From Rhodospirillales bacterium 24-66-33 (lineage in GTDB: Bacteria; Pseudomonadota; Alphaproteobacteria; Reyranellales; Reyranellaceae), in NCBI GenBank assembly GCA_002281855.1, contig NCHQ01000002.1:372001-436000 (forward strand): 64,000 nucleotides of DNA, read 5' to 3'. A model generated the notes under the pieces. The model had not been told where the DNA came from. It was given only the letters and a program-made list of their open reading frames with translations, and made no database searches. The translations under genes were made by a program, and so were the position numbers. Below are positions 34,741 through 43,333 of this stretch, one piece after another (position 1 is the stretch's first letter; each line of letters starts with the position of its first letter).

Positions 34741-37032
34741 ATGAGTTTCTTTATGGCCCTGTTGCGCTCCGCTGGGATTGCCCTGGCTACCCTGATCGCG
34801 TGTTGCACCTGGGCAAGCGCTCAGACGCCCGCTGCGCCTCCCCCGGGAATGACGCAGGAACAGTTCAAGAGCCTCGTGGATGCGATCAGCGAGTCCGTGA
34901 CGGAGAAGCTGAAGGCGGAAGGTGTAGCGAGCCCTCCCGCGGCAGCGCCTGGCGCGGCGTCGGCGCCCGCTGCGCCGGCCAGCAAGTCCAAATCGAGCAA
35001 GGGCCCGCCGCCCGGCCCGAAGGTCGTGGTGACATCGCTCAAGGACCGGCCAGACGAATTCGGTCTCTTCCTCGAGAAGGCCAGCCACCTGCCTCCCGCC
35101 CTGCCCGTGCTCGGGGCGAAGATCTCGAGTATTCCCCATCTTCTCGATCGCAGCGCCCACGGCGGCCGCAGCGCTTCGACCTTCCTGCTCCTGCTTGGCG
35201 CTGTCGCGGTCGCCGCGCTCGCCGCGGAGGCCTTCCTGCGACTGCTGACGCAGCGGCTTCGGACCAGGCTGTCGAGCGATGCCGGCCCCGAATTCGGGCT
35301 TCGTTCGCTGGCGCATGTCTCTGCCCTGGCCCTGATCGACGGGCTCGGCGTGCTTGCCGTCTGGATTATCTGCCACGGCGCCACCGGTGCCTGGTTCACC
35401 GGTCCGACCGGGCAGGACAAGCTCGCGGCGGCGGTGCTGACGGGAATCTTCTCGTGGCGCCTCTACATGCTGGTGTTCCGCATCATCCTGCAGCCGAACC
35501 TCAGGGCGGCCCGGCTCTGCGACGTCGTCGACGGGGAGGCTCGCGGGATGTACCTGCGGATCGCGGCCGTCATGCTGCTGATCACCCTCGGCCGCATTCT
35601 GGGTCAGGTCCTGGCCGCGATCGGCACGCCCCACGAAGCCATGACGGCCTATCATGTCGTGGCAGCCGCGATCTATGTCTGTGCCTTCCTCTGGCTCGTG
35701 CTGAGATCGCGTGAGGCCGCGCGGCAATGGTTCGTCGGCCTCGGCGCGCTCGCACCGGTGATCGGTACCATCGGGCGCAAGTGGGTGCCCCTCGCCACGG
35801 CCTTCTTCCTGGCGCTGGGAGCCACGCAGATCTATGGGGCCATCTCGGACCGGGCGCATGTCGCCGGCGCGATGCTGCTGACGCTCACTCTCGTCGTCGG
35901 CATCCTGATCTTCGAGACCCTGATGCAGGCCGTCGTGCGGCGGCTCGACTCGCTGATCGCGAGCCACAAGGCGGGCAGAACGACGACCACCCTGCCCGAC
36001 ATCGTGGCGCGCTGCGTCCGCGTCGCCATCATCATCACCGCCGCGGTGATGATCGCCCAGAGCTGGGTCGTCGAAGTCTTCGCCCTCGTGAGCGAGAGCG
36101 AGTGGGCCCAGATAACGACCTCCTCGCGCACCGCGGGCTTCACCCTGTTCTTCGCCTTCGTGCTGTGGGAACTGCTCAAGTTCGTGACCGACCCCTACAT
36201 GGGTCTGAAGAACAAGAGCGCGGCCCAGGCCATCGTCGACGGAGACGCCGCCGCCTCCCCCGCCTCGCGCATCAGCACCATGATGCCGCTGTTGCGCAGG
36301 AGCGCGGCCGTCCTGATCGCCCTGGTGGCGGTCATGATCGCGCTCGACGATTTCGGCGTGAACATCACGCCGCTGATCGCCGGCGCCTCGGTGTTCGGAA
36401 TCGCCATCTCGTTCGGCAGCCAGACCCTGGTGAAGGACATCGTCTCGGGCATCTTCTACCTGACCGACGATGCCTTCCGGGTCGGCGAATACATCGACTG
36501 CGGCAAGGCCAAGGGCACGGTCGAGGGCTTCACCCTGCGCTCGCTGAAGCTGCGCCACCAGAACGGCCAGGTACACACCATCCCGTTCGGCCAGCTCGGC
36601 CAGATCACCAACTTCAGCCGCGACTGGATCACGGTGAAGTTCAACCTTCGCTTCGCCCGCGACACGGACATCGAGAAGCTGCGGAAGGCAGCGAAGAAGA
36701 TCGGCACAGACATCATGGAAATGCCAGCGATCAAGTCGGAGGTGCTCGCCCCCTTCAAGATGCAGGGCGTGGCCGACATCACCGGCAACGCCCTGCTGGT
36801 CCGCTTCAAGTTCACCGCCAGGCCGGGCAATCCGGCCGCCATTCAACGCGAAGCCATCAAGCGCATGTTCAATACCCTGCCGGCGTTGGGGATCGAGTTC
36901 GCCACGGACGGCGCTGCGGTGGTCCTCCACACGACGACCGCCAGCGTCAATCCGGGCCAGGTCGCCCAGCAGGGTTCCGACATTCCGGCCGACGCGATGC
37001 CCAGGGACACCCCGAAGGCTGCCGCTAGCTGA
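34741..37032 (+). CDS. MscS-family mechanosensitive ion channel
   Basis: A 763-residue large MscS-type channel. A signal peptide (to about residue 26, WASA) precedes a Pro/Ala/Lys-rich periplasmic segment and a series of about ten hydrophobic helices. The pore-lining helix and beta domain are visible as DDFGVNITPLIAGASVFGIA, FGSQTLVKDIVSG and NGQVHTIPFGQLGQITNFSR, about residues 535-630, followed by the cytoplasmic alpha/beta cage. The size resembles E. coli YbiO/YnaI-type channels, which relieve osmotic pressure. No strong SD is visible. A hairpin follows the gene. Confidence 0.92.
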   Translation: MSFFMALLRSAGIALATLIACCTWASAQTPAAPPPGMTQEQFKSLVDAISESVTEKLKAEGVASPPAAAPGAASAPAAPASKSKSSKGPPPGPKVVVTSLKDRPDEFGLFLEKASHLPPALPVLGAKISSIPHLLDRSAHGGRSASTFLLLLGAVAVAALAAEAFLRLLTQRLRTRLSSDAGPEFGLRSLAHVSALALIDGLGVLAVWIICHGATGAWFTGPTGQDKLAAAVLTGIFSWRLYMLVFRIILQPNLRAARLCDVVDGEARGMYLRIAAVMLLITLGRILGQVLAAIGTPHEAMTAYHVVAAAIYVCAFLWLVLRSREAARQWFVGLGALAPVIGTIGRKWVPLATAFFLALGATQIYGAISDRAHVAGAMLLTLTLVVGILIFETLMQAVVRRLDSLIASHKAGRTTTTLPDIVARCVRVAIIITAAVMIAQSWVVEVFALVSESEWAQITTSSRTAGFTLFFAFVLWELLKFVTDPYMGLKNKSAAQAIVDGDAAASPASRISTMMPLLRRSAAVLIALVAVMIALDDFGVNITPLIAGASVFGIAISFGSQTLVKDIVSGIFYLTDDAFRVGEYIDCGKAKGTVEGFTLRSLKLRHQNGQVHTIPFGQLGQITNFSRDWITVKFNLRFARDTDIEKLRKAAKKIGTDIMEMPAIKSEVLAPFKMQGVADITGNALLVRFKFTARPGNPAAIQREAIKRMFNTLPALGIEFATDGAAVVLHTTTASVNPGQVAQQGSDIPADAMPRDTPKAAAS

Positions 37033-37036
37033 GGCA

Positions 37037-37059
37037 GTCGCGGAGGCGGTGTCCGCGAC
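37037..37059 (+). terminator. terminator-like hairpin after the MscS gene
   Basis: An eight-base perfect stem (GTCGCGGA/TCCGCGAC) with a seven-base loop starts five bases after the stop, without a T run. Confidence 0.4.
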
Positions 37060-37124
37060 GGGGCGAGCGATGAGCTCAACGACCGCCCCGGGTCGGCTGA
37101 TGCCTTCTAGCGAAGGTGGACCGA

Positions 37125-38033
37125 ATGATCACGGAAGCAGACAACGGCACGGCGATGCCGCTCCTCCGGCGGTGGGCGGCCGCGGCGCTCGCCGGGGCGC
37201 TTTTCGGTCTGCTCCCTTCCGGCGTGGCGCTGGCTGAGCAATCAGAACCCGACCGCTGGCGTTTCAATGCCACAGCCTATGGCTGGCTGACGAGCGTGAG
37301 CGGAAACGTGACGGCCAAGGGTCAGACCTTCGACGTCAATGCCGGCTTCTTCGACGTCATCAACAACAGCAGTTCCGTGGCGGCTTTCAACGGCTACCTC
37401 GAAGCCGGCAAGGGACCGGTCAGCGTCTATGGCGATCTCGTCTGGTCGAGCCTCGGCTTCTCCAAGTCCGCGGCACGCTATCGCAATCCGCTGCCGCAGC
37501 TCACCGTCTCCGGCGTCGCCAACGCCCAGGCCAGCTATACGATGACCATCGTCGAGGTGGGCGGGCTCTACGAACTCAAGCGCTGGGCGCCCAGCGAGGG
37601 CTCGTTCACGGCGTTGGATGCCCTGCTGGGTTTCCGATACTGGAACAATTCCGTCACCGCCAACCTCGGTGCGACGATCACTGGCGATCTCTACAACATG
37701 GGCTTCGAGCGATCGTTCGGGCTGGCTACCGCCCGCTCCGGCACTCTCGACTGGATCGATCCGATCGTGGGCCTGCGCCTGCGTCACCAGTTCGCGCCGG
37801 GTCAGAACGTCTTCGTTCGGGGCGACGTCGGCGGGTTCGGCCTGGGCAGCATCTTCGCCTGGCAGGCCGTCGCGGCGTACACCTATTCCTGGCAGCGTCA
37901 GGGTTACGCCTTGGGCGCCACCGTAGGTTATCGTGCGCTCTCGACGAGCTATTCGACCGGCTCGGGCCTCGACACCGGAGGCGTAGACCTGATCCTGCAC
38001 GGCCCCCTGATCGGCTTCAGCGCCCGCTTCTAA
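37125..38033 (+). CDS. outer-membrane beta-barrel protein
   Basis: A 302-residue exported protein. The signal peptide ends about residue 37 (GVALA). The mature protein alternates hydrophobic and polar residues in many short strands (WRFNATAYGWL, VSVYGDLVWSSLGF, FTALDALLGFRYW, VGLRLRHQFA) and ends with a terminal Phe (FSARF), the C-terminal signature recognised by the BAM complex. Function unknown. The ATG at 37125 has GAAGGTGG a few bases upstream and is preferred over the GTG at 37116. Confidence 0.8.
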   Translation: MITEADNGTAMPLLRRWAAAALAGALFGLLPSGVALAEQSEPDRWRFNATAYGWLTSVSGNVTAKGQTFDVNAGFFDVINNSSSVAAFNGYLEAGKGPVSVYGDLVWSSLGFSKSAARYRNPLPQLTVSGVANAQASYTMTIVEVGGLYELKRWAPSEGSFTALDALLGFRYWNNSVTANLGATITGDLYNMGFERSFGLATARSGTLDWIDPIVGLRLRHQFAPGQNVFVRGDVGGFGLGSIFAWQAVAAYTYSWQRQGYALGATVGYRALSTSYSTGSGLDTGGVDLILHGPLIGFSARF

Positions 38034-38045
38034 GGCCCCGCCTTA

Positions 38046-38849
38046 CTACTTGCACTCGGGCTTCGGGAGCGGCTCCAGGCGGGTGATCCGGTATTCTATC
38101 CCGCCCTCGCCCTGCTCATGCGTGCCGTAGAGTTCGATGCCGTTGTCCAGCGTGACGCTGCTCATCTCGAAGGCGGGTTCGCCAGCGCCCTTCGCCTCTG
38201 TATCGAAGAAGCCCGCGCGGTAATAGATGCGGGTGCGGCCGTCGACCAGTTCCTCGGCTCCCGCGGGGATCTTCACGTCGGCCAGCCGCCTCGGCACCTT
38301 GCCGATCACCGCGTTGACCTGCTGGGGCGGCTTCACCTTGTCGCCGAAGAAGAAGCGCGCATCGATGCCGTTCTCGCCGGCCTTGGCGGCGCGGATGGTG
38401 GCGCGCGCGATCGCCACCGGAAACATCGTGCCCGCCGGCAGCGCCACCGTCTGGTTCGGCGGATCGCTGAATCGCGCCTCCCCGGTGCCGTCGTCGGACA
38501 TGGTCGCCTCGCCCTTCATCAGGCTGGTCTGCTTGCCGCCCGCGACGGAGCGATGCTCGAAGGTCAGCTTCCGCCCGTCCTTGCTCTCTGTCATCTGCGT
38601 CTGCTGCTCGCTCACCACCGTCGACCTCTGCCCCGCCGTCTCGAGGCGCAGGCGCTGGTAGATGACGTAACCGTCACAGGTGAGCTTCAGCTCGTAGGCA
38701 TAGGTGCCGGGCGTGTTGCCGGTCGGCTTGCCGTTCTCGATCGAGCTCACCTCGTAGACGGCACGATGAGGCACCATCTCCTGACCCATCGCCGGAGCCG
38801 CGAGGACGAGAAGACCGGCAGCGGGCATAAGCAGGCGGCGAATCAGCAT
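38046..38849 (-). CDS. EipB-like periplasmic envelope-integrity protein (DUF1849), copy 2
   Basis: A 267-residue exported protein, signal peptide to about residue 22. The family opening MVPHRAVYEVSS is followed by a long beta-spiral pattern. A Cys in LTCDGYV and one two residues from the C-terminus (PKPECK) match the internal disulfide known in Brucella EipB, which supports cell-envelope integrity. Its start overlaps the stop of the upstream paralogue by seven bases (38843-38849), so the two are coupled. It is convergent with the barrel gene. Confidence 0.85.
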   Translation of the reverse strand: MLIRRLLMPAAGLLVLAAPAMGQEMVPHRAVYEVSSIENGKPTGNTPGTYAYELKLTCDGYVIYQRLRLETAGQRSTVVSEQQTQMTESKDGRKLTFEHRSVAGGKQTSLMKGEATMSDDGTGEARFSDPPNQTVALPAGTMFPVAIARATIRAAKAGENGIDARFFFGDKVKPPQQVNAVIGKVPRRLADVKIPAGAEELVDGRTRIYYRAGFFDTEAKGAGEPAFEMSSVTLDNGIELYGTHEQGEGGIEYRITRLEPLPKPECK

Positions 38850-39757
38850 CGTGGCCTCGGCAGGGCTTGAAGTTGAACGAGACGGGAATCCACGGCGAAG
38901 TCACCGTAATCCAACAGCATCGAACGCGCGATGCCGTTGCCCAGCAAGTCGAGGGCCAATTCGTACTCCGGAGGGGCTCCCTGGTCACCCGTCGCGAAGA
39001 AGGCGAACCGCACGCTCCATGCGGGCTGGTTGCGCAGGAGCGCCACGTCACCGCGCACAACCGGCGCCCCGGTCTGGCGCGGCGGCCGGCCGATCACCGC
39101 ATTCACCTGGAAGGCCCCGTCGAGGCGTGCGCCGTCGAACATCAGGTATGAGGCCGACTTGTCGCCGTCGCGGGCATGGCGAAGGACCAGAATGAGATGC
39201 GTCGTCGGGAACAGAGTCCCCGCGGGAAGCTCGAAGCTGCGGGCCTCGGGCAGCGTGAAGCTCGCCCGCCCCTTGGCGCCGGGCGCCTCGAGATCGGCAT
39301 GGCCCCGCAACTCTTCCTCGACCTCGTTGTCCTGGATGTTGCGGACGCTGAAGCGAAGCGACAGGCCGTCCTTGGTTTCGTAGCTGGTAAAACTCGAATC
39401 GGTCGTGAACTCGTCGCCGTCATTGCGCAGGAAGGTAAGCTTGATGCGCTGCCGGACCTCCCAGCCCTCGCAGGCCTCGACGGTCTCCAGCACCATCCGC
39501 CCGTTCACCTCGACGATCCCGCTGTTGGGACGCGCAACCGCCAGCTTCATGTCGTACGTCGCGCGATGCGGCACCAGCGGCTGGTCCTGCTGCTGAGCGC
39601 CGGCGCGATTTATCCACAGCCCGAGCAACAGGAGAACGCCGACGGCGGCGAAGACGACCGCTGTTTGGATGCGAGGACGGCGAATACTATACGTGGTCAA
39701 CTGACGATGGCTTGAAAGGCCAGGCCTTGTAGCCGGGCCGGCAAGCGTAATATCCAT
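38843..39757 (-). CDS. EipB-like periplasmic envelope-integrity protein (DUF1849), copy 1
   Basis: A 304-residue exported protein of the same family. A ~54-residue N-terminus holds one hydrophobic segment (VVFAAVGVLLLLGLW), which may be a signal anchor or an uncleaved signal. The mature part starts LVPHRATYDMKLA, has Cys in EACEGWEV and a C-terminal Cys (PRPRC), matching the disulfide pair of the downstream copy. The two copies differ strongly in sequence, so the duplication is old or the paralogues diverged in function. The start at 39757 has GGAA ten bases upstream; a later start is possible. Confidence 0.83.
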   Translation of the reverse strand: MDITLAGPATRPGLSSHRQLTTYSIRRPRIQTAVVFAAVGVLLLLGLWINRAGAQQQDQPLVPHRATYDMKLAVARPNSGIVEVNGRMVLETVEACEGWEVRQRIKLTFLRNDGDEFTTDSSFTSYETKDGLSLRFSVRNIQDNEVEEELRGHADLEAPGAKGRASFTLPEARSFELPAGTLFPTTHLILVLRHARDGDKSASYLMFDGARLDGAFQVNAVIGRPPRQTGAPVVRGDVALLRNQPAWSVRFAFFATGDQGAPPEYELALDLLGNGIARSMLLDYGDFAVDSRLVQLQALPRPRC

Positions 39758-39815
39758 GCGCGCGGAATTCCAGAATGATCGCCTGCGTCAGGGCTGCACA
39801 GGGAGGAAATCGTCA

Positions 39816-40793
39816 ATGAACAAGGGCAAGCCCAGGGTCATCGCCACACGCCACTTCCCGCCCGACGTGGAGGCGCGCCTGGCAGCAAACTTCGATGCGC
39901 AGCTCAACCCCGAAGACAGGCTCTACGACGGCCCGGCACTCGCCAAGGCCGCAGCCGGCTTCGACGGGATCATGTGCGCCGCCGGCGACGCCCTGAATGC
40001 CGCGACCATCGCCGCCCTGCCCGCCTCGGTCCGCATGATCGCCACCTTCTCGGTCGGCTACGAGCATGTCGACGTGGCCGCCGCCACGAAGCGCAACATC
40101 GTCGTGAGCAACACGCCCGACGTGCTGACCGACGCCACCGCCGACATCACCATGCTTTGCCTGCTGGGCGCCGCGCGCCGCGCTCACGAGGGCGCGACCA
40201 TGCTGCGAACCCATAACTGGGTCGGCTGGACCCCGACGCAACTCATGGGCACTCACGTTACGGGCAAGAGACTTGGTATCCTCGGCATGGGCCGCATCGG
40301 CCAGGCCACGGCCGACCGCGCGCGCGCCTTCCGCATGCAGATTCATTACTCCAACCGCACGAGGCTTGCGCCCGATCTCGAGAAGGGCGCGATCTTCCAT
40401 GCCGATCCCGAGGAGATGCTGCCGCATTGCGACTTCCTCTCGATCAACGCCCCGATGACGCCCGCGACGGCAAAGTGGGTGAATGCCGAGCGCATCGCCA
40501 AGCTGCCCAAGGGCTCCATCGTGGTGAACACCGCCCGTGGGGGAGTCGTGGACGACGAAGCCCTGATCGCGGCCCTCAAGAGCGGCCACCTCGCCTCGGC
40601 CGGTCTCGACGTCTTCGACGGCGAGCCGCGCATCCATCAGGGCTATTATGGGCTCGAGAATGCGTTCCTGCTGCCGCACATGGGCTCGGCCACGGTCGAG
40701 ACCCGCAATGCGATGGGCTTCAAGGCGCTCGACAATCTCGAGGCCTTCCTGCTCAGGGGGCAGGCACCGCCGGACCTCGTGAAGGCTTCTTAG
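39816..40793 (+). CDS. D-isomer-specific 2-hydroxyacid dehydrogenase (glyoxylate/hydroxypyruvate reductase-like)
   Basis: A 325-residue NAD(P)H-dependent dehydrogenase. The Rossmann motif is LGILGMGRIGQATADRA; the catalytic region shows SVGYEHVDVAAA, NTARGGVVDDEALIAAL with the Arg, a Glu in DGEPRIHQGYY, and the catalytic His in LPHMGSAT. It fits D-glycerate dehydrogenase/GhrB-like enzymes reducing glyoxylate or hydroxypyruvate. GGGAGG precedes the ATG at 39816. Its 3' end overlaps the convergent lipoprotein gene by 41 bases. Confidence 0.9.
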   Translation: MNKGKPRVIATRHFPPDVEARLAANFDAQLNPEDRLYDGPALAKAAAGFDGIMCAAGDALNAATIAALPASVRMIATFSVGYEHVDVAAATKRNIVVSNTPDVLTDATADITMLCLLGAARRAHEGATMLRTHNWVGWTPTQLMGTHVTGKRLGILGMGRIGQATADRARAFRMQIHYSNRTRLAPDLEKGAIFHADPEEMLPHCDFLSINAPMTPATAKWVNAERIAKLPKGSIVVNTARGGVVDDEALIAALKSGHLASAGLDVFDGEPRIHQGYYGLENAFLLPHMGSATVETRNAMGFKALDNLEAFLLRGQAPPDLVKAS

Positions 40794-41319
40794 CCGAACG
40801 CTGTACCGTTCGCGCCTTCTTGGACTTGCTCGGAGCGGACGATACGGCCGGCGCGGGTGGAGCCCGCTCCGCGACCGGCTCGACGGTTGCCGTCATGGGC
40901 GCCTGGCGCGCGACCGGCGCCGGTGAAGGCGCAGGTGCCGCCGGGACTTCGTAAGCAGCCGCTTCCCAACTCACGGCCGGCGTGTCGGACGCGGGCCGCA
41001 GCGGCGAGGAATAGGAGACGCCGCTCTCGGAGACCGAGCGCTGAGGCTCGGTATAGTCGGTGTCGTAAGGGTCTACACCGTCCGCGCGCTGGCTGCACAT
41101 CTGACGGCCGCGGAAGACGCGCCAGATCGCGCAATCCTTCTTGGTAACCACGGAAGCGATGTGGTCGGTCGAGGTCTTGTTGGAAGTCGCCAGCAGTCCT
41201 CCATCGGCGGCGTAGCTCGCCGCCGAAACGGCGACAGGCACCCCGCAGGCGCTCGTCAAGAGAGCCATTCCCGCCACCACCGGCAGCAGGAACAGGGAAG
41301 AGAGCTGAAATGAGCTCAT
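40753..41319 (-). CDS. hypothetical lipoprotein
   Basis: A 188-residue lipoprotein with signal SSLFLLPVVAGMALLTSAC and lipidated Cys25. A conserved-looking core follows (VSAASYAADGGLL, DHIASVVTKKDCAIWRVF, RGRQMC), the DHxxS...DCAxWR...C pattern common in small alphaproteobacterial envelope proteins. The C-terminal half is Pro/Ala-rich and ends in a basic tail. An ATG at 41349 also opens the frame, but the predicted promoter would start transcription downstream of it, so the ATG at 41319 (AAAGAAG upstream) is preferred. It overlaps the hydroxyacid dehydrogenase gene tail to tail. Confidence 0.78.
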   Translation of the reverse strand: MSSFQLSSLFLLPVVAGMALLTSACGVPVAVSAASYAADGGLLATSNKTSTDHIASVVTKKDCAIWRVFRGRQMCSQRADGVDPYDTDYTEPQRSVSESGVSYSSPLRPASDTPAVSWEAAAYEVPAAPAPSPAPVARQAPMTATVEPVAERAPPAPAVSSAPSKSKKARTVQRSAKKPSRGPAVPAP

Positions 41320-41351
41320 AATCTTCTTTATGAAAAGACTATAACTCATTG

Positions 41352-41380
41352 ATCCTACTGAACCTTGCCGGTTCAGTCAA
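41352..41380 (-). promoter_or_regulatory. promoter of the lipoprotein gene with a palindromic spacer
   Basis: Read leftward: TTGACT (41380-41375), exactly 17 bases, TAGGAT (41357-41352). An eight-base perfect inverted repeat ACTGAACC/GGTTCAGT (41357-41364 and 41370-41377, five-base loop) fills the spacer. It could be an operator for a spacer-binding regulator or the residual terminator hairpin of aspS. Confidence 0.5.
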
Positions 41381-41402
41381 TTTGCACTCTTCCCTGCGGA
41401 TT

Positions 41403-43208
41403 CTAGTCCTTCCGCGGCGGAGGCAGGCGCAGCCCGATATGAAGCTCGCGCAGCTTCTCCGCCGGCACTTCTGCGGGTGCGTCCATCATCAGATCGACCG
41501 CCGACTGGTTCATCGGGAAGGTGATGATCTCGCGGATGTTCGGCTCGTCGGCCAGCAGCATCACGATACGATCGACACCCGGCGCCGCACCGCCGTGCGG
41601 CGGCGCGCCGAACTTGAAGGCGTTCAGCATGCCGCCGAAACGCGCCTCGACCTCTTCGTTGCTGTAGCCCGCGATGCCGAACGCCTTGTACATGATGTCC
41701 GGCTTGTGGTTCCGGATCGCGCCCGAGCACAGCTCGATGCCGTTGCAGACGATGTCGTACTGCCAGGCCTTGATGGTGAGCGGATCCTGCGTCTCCAGCG
41801 CCTCGAGGCCGCCCTGCGGCATCGAGAACGGGTTGTGGCTGAAGTCGATCTTCTTCAGCTTGTCGTCGTACTCGAACATCGGGAAGTCGACGACCCAGCA
41901 CAGCGCGAACTGGTCCTCATCGATCACGCCCAGCTCCTGCCCGATCTTGGTCCGCGCCTGGCCGGCGAACTTCCAGGCCGTGTCGGCCGTGTCGGCCACG
42001 AAGAACACCGAATCGCCGTCCTCGGCGCCGGTCAGCTCCTTCAGTTTGGCCAGCCGCTCGTCGGCCACGAACTTGGCGATCGGCCCCTTCCCGGCCCCGT
42101 TCTCCAGGGTGATGTAGCCAAGGCCCGGCTTGCCCTCGCCCTGGGCCCAGCTGTTAAGCTTGTCGAAGAAGCTGCGCGGCTGGCTGGCGGCCTTGGGCGC
42201 GCGGATGGCGCGGACCACGCCGCCCTTGGCCACGATGCCCGCGAAGACCTTGAAATCCGAACCAGCGAAGACCTCGCCCACCTCGAAGATGCGCAGCGGG
42301 TTGCGCAGGTCGGGCTTGTCCGTCCCAAAGGACAGGAGCGCCTCGGCGAAGGGGATGCGCGGGAACGGAAAGGCCGAGACCTTGCGCGGCGTCTCGCGGT
42401 TGAACGAGGCGAATTCCTGGAAAACGCCGCCCAGCACCGGCTCGATCGCCTCGAACACGTCGTCCTGGGTGACGAAACTCATCTCGAAATCGAGCTGGTA
42501 GAACTCGCCCGGCGAGCGGTCGGCGCGCGCATCCTCGTCGCGGAAGCACGGCGCGATCTGGAAGTAGCGGTCGAAGCCCGACACCATGAGGAGCTGCTTG
42601 AACATCTGCGGCGCCTGCGGCAGGGCGTAGAACTTGCCGGGATGGAGGCGGCTCGGCACCAGGTAGGAGCGCGCGCCCTCGGGGCTGTCGGCCGTCAGGA
42701 TCGGCGTCTGGAACTCGGTGAAGCCCTGGTCGATCATCCGCCGACGCAGGCTCGCGATCACCTGGCTGCGCAGAATGATGTTCTTGTGGAGCTTTTCCTT
42801 GCGCAGGTCGAGGAAGCGGTACTTGAGCCGCAGCTCCTCCGGCGTCGTGTCGTTCTCCTGGTAGACCGGGATCGGCAGCGGATCGGCCATGGACTGCACG
42901 ATCAGGTCGGCGGCATCGAGTTCGACCGCACCGGTCGCCAGCCTGGCATTCACCGTCGAAGCCTCGCGGGCCACCACCTTGCCGGTCACCGTGATCACGC
43001 TCTCGGTGCGGACGGCCTCGGCGGCCTTGAAGACGGGGCTGGAGACGTCCACCACCACCTGGGTCACGCCATAATGGTCCCGCAGGTCGATGAACAGCAG
43101 ATTGCCGTGGTCGCGCTTGCGCTGCACCCAGCCTGAAAGACGGGCCTGCTGGCCGACATGCTCGGGCCGCAACTGGCCGCACGTATGGGTTCGGTAGACT
43201 GAAGACAT
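41403..43208 (-). CDS. aspS: aspartyl-tRNA synthetase
   Basis: A 601-residue bacterial class IIb synthetase. The N-terminal OB-fold opens [19 protein letters not shown]; the core shows [14 protein letters not shown], motif 2 [17 protein letters not shown] and motif 3 [13 protein letters not shown], with the GAD insert between. His in RDHG at the anticodon-binding position is typical of non-discriminating enzymes that also charge tRNA-Asn, which would need GatCAB (inference). Divergent from rnd. Upstream, TTGACT near 43261 may be a -35, but no good -10 follows. Confidence 0.97.
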   Translation of the reverse strand: MSSVYRTHTCGQLRPEHVGQQARLSGWVQRKRDHGNLLFIDLRDHYGVTQVVVDVSSPVFKAAEAVRTESVITVTGKVVAREASTVNARLATGAVELDAADLIVQSMADPLPIPVYQENDTTPEELRLKYRFLDLRKEKLHKNIILRSQVIASLRRRMIDQGFTEFQTPILTADSPEGARSYLVPSRLHPGKFYALPQAPQMFKQLLMVSGFDRYFQIAPCFRDEDARADRSPGEFYQLDFEMSFVTQDDVFEAIEPVLGGVFQEFASFNRETPRKVSAFPFPRIPFAEALLSFGTDKPDLRNPLRIFEVGEVFAGSDFKVFAGIVAKGGVVRAIRAPKAASQPRSFFDKLNSWAQGEGKPGLGYITLENGAGKGPIAKFVADERLAKLKELTGAEDGDSVFFVADTADTAWKFAGQARTKIGQELGVIDEDQFALCWVVDFPMFEYDDKLKKIDFSHNPFSMPQGGLEALETQDPLTIKAWQYDIVCNGIELCSGAIRNHKPDIMYKAFGIAGYSNEEVEARFGGMLNAFKFGAPPHGGAAPGVDRIVMLLADEPNIREIITFPMNQSAVDLMMDAPAEVPAEKLRELHIGLRLPPPRKD

Positions 43209-43296
43209 GACGTATTTTCCGGGTTTGGAGGCCCGGCAAAAGGCACCGAAAGCCGAGGCAAGTCAAGGGAATGGCCGGTTCCCGCTCACGACAACT

Positions 43297-43324
43297 TTGC
43301 CGGAGGCGCCGCGGGGTCTATAGA
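43297..43324 (+). promoter_or_regulatory. possible promoter of rnd
   Basis: TTGCCG (43297-43302), 16 bases, TATAGA (43319-43324). Transcription would begin about three bases before the ATG at 43334, and there is no Shine-Dalgarno sequence. Confidence 0.4.
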
Positions 43325-43333
43325 TCGTCCCCA

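Noticed and set aside
34714..36930. Long open frame (738 codons) on the minus strand
   Set aside because: Antisense to the clearly real MscS channel gene; composition (Gln, His, Arg, Asp, Gly rich) is typical of a shadow.
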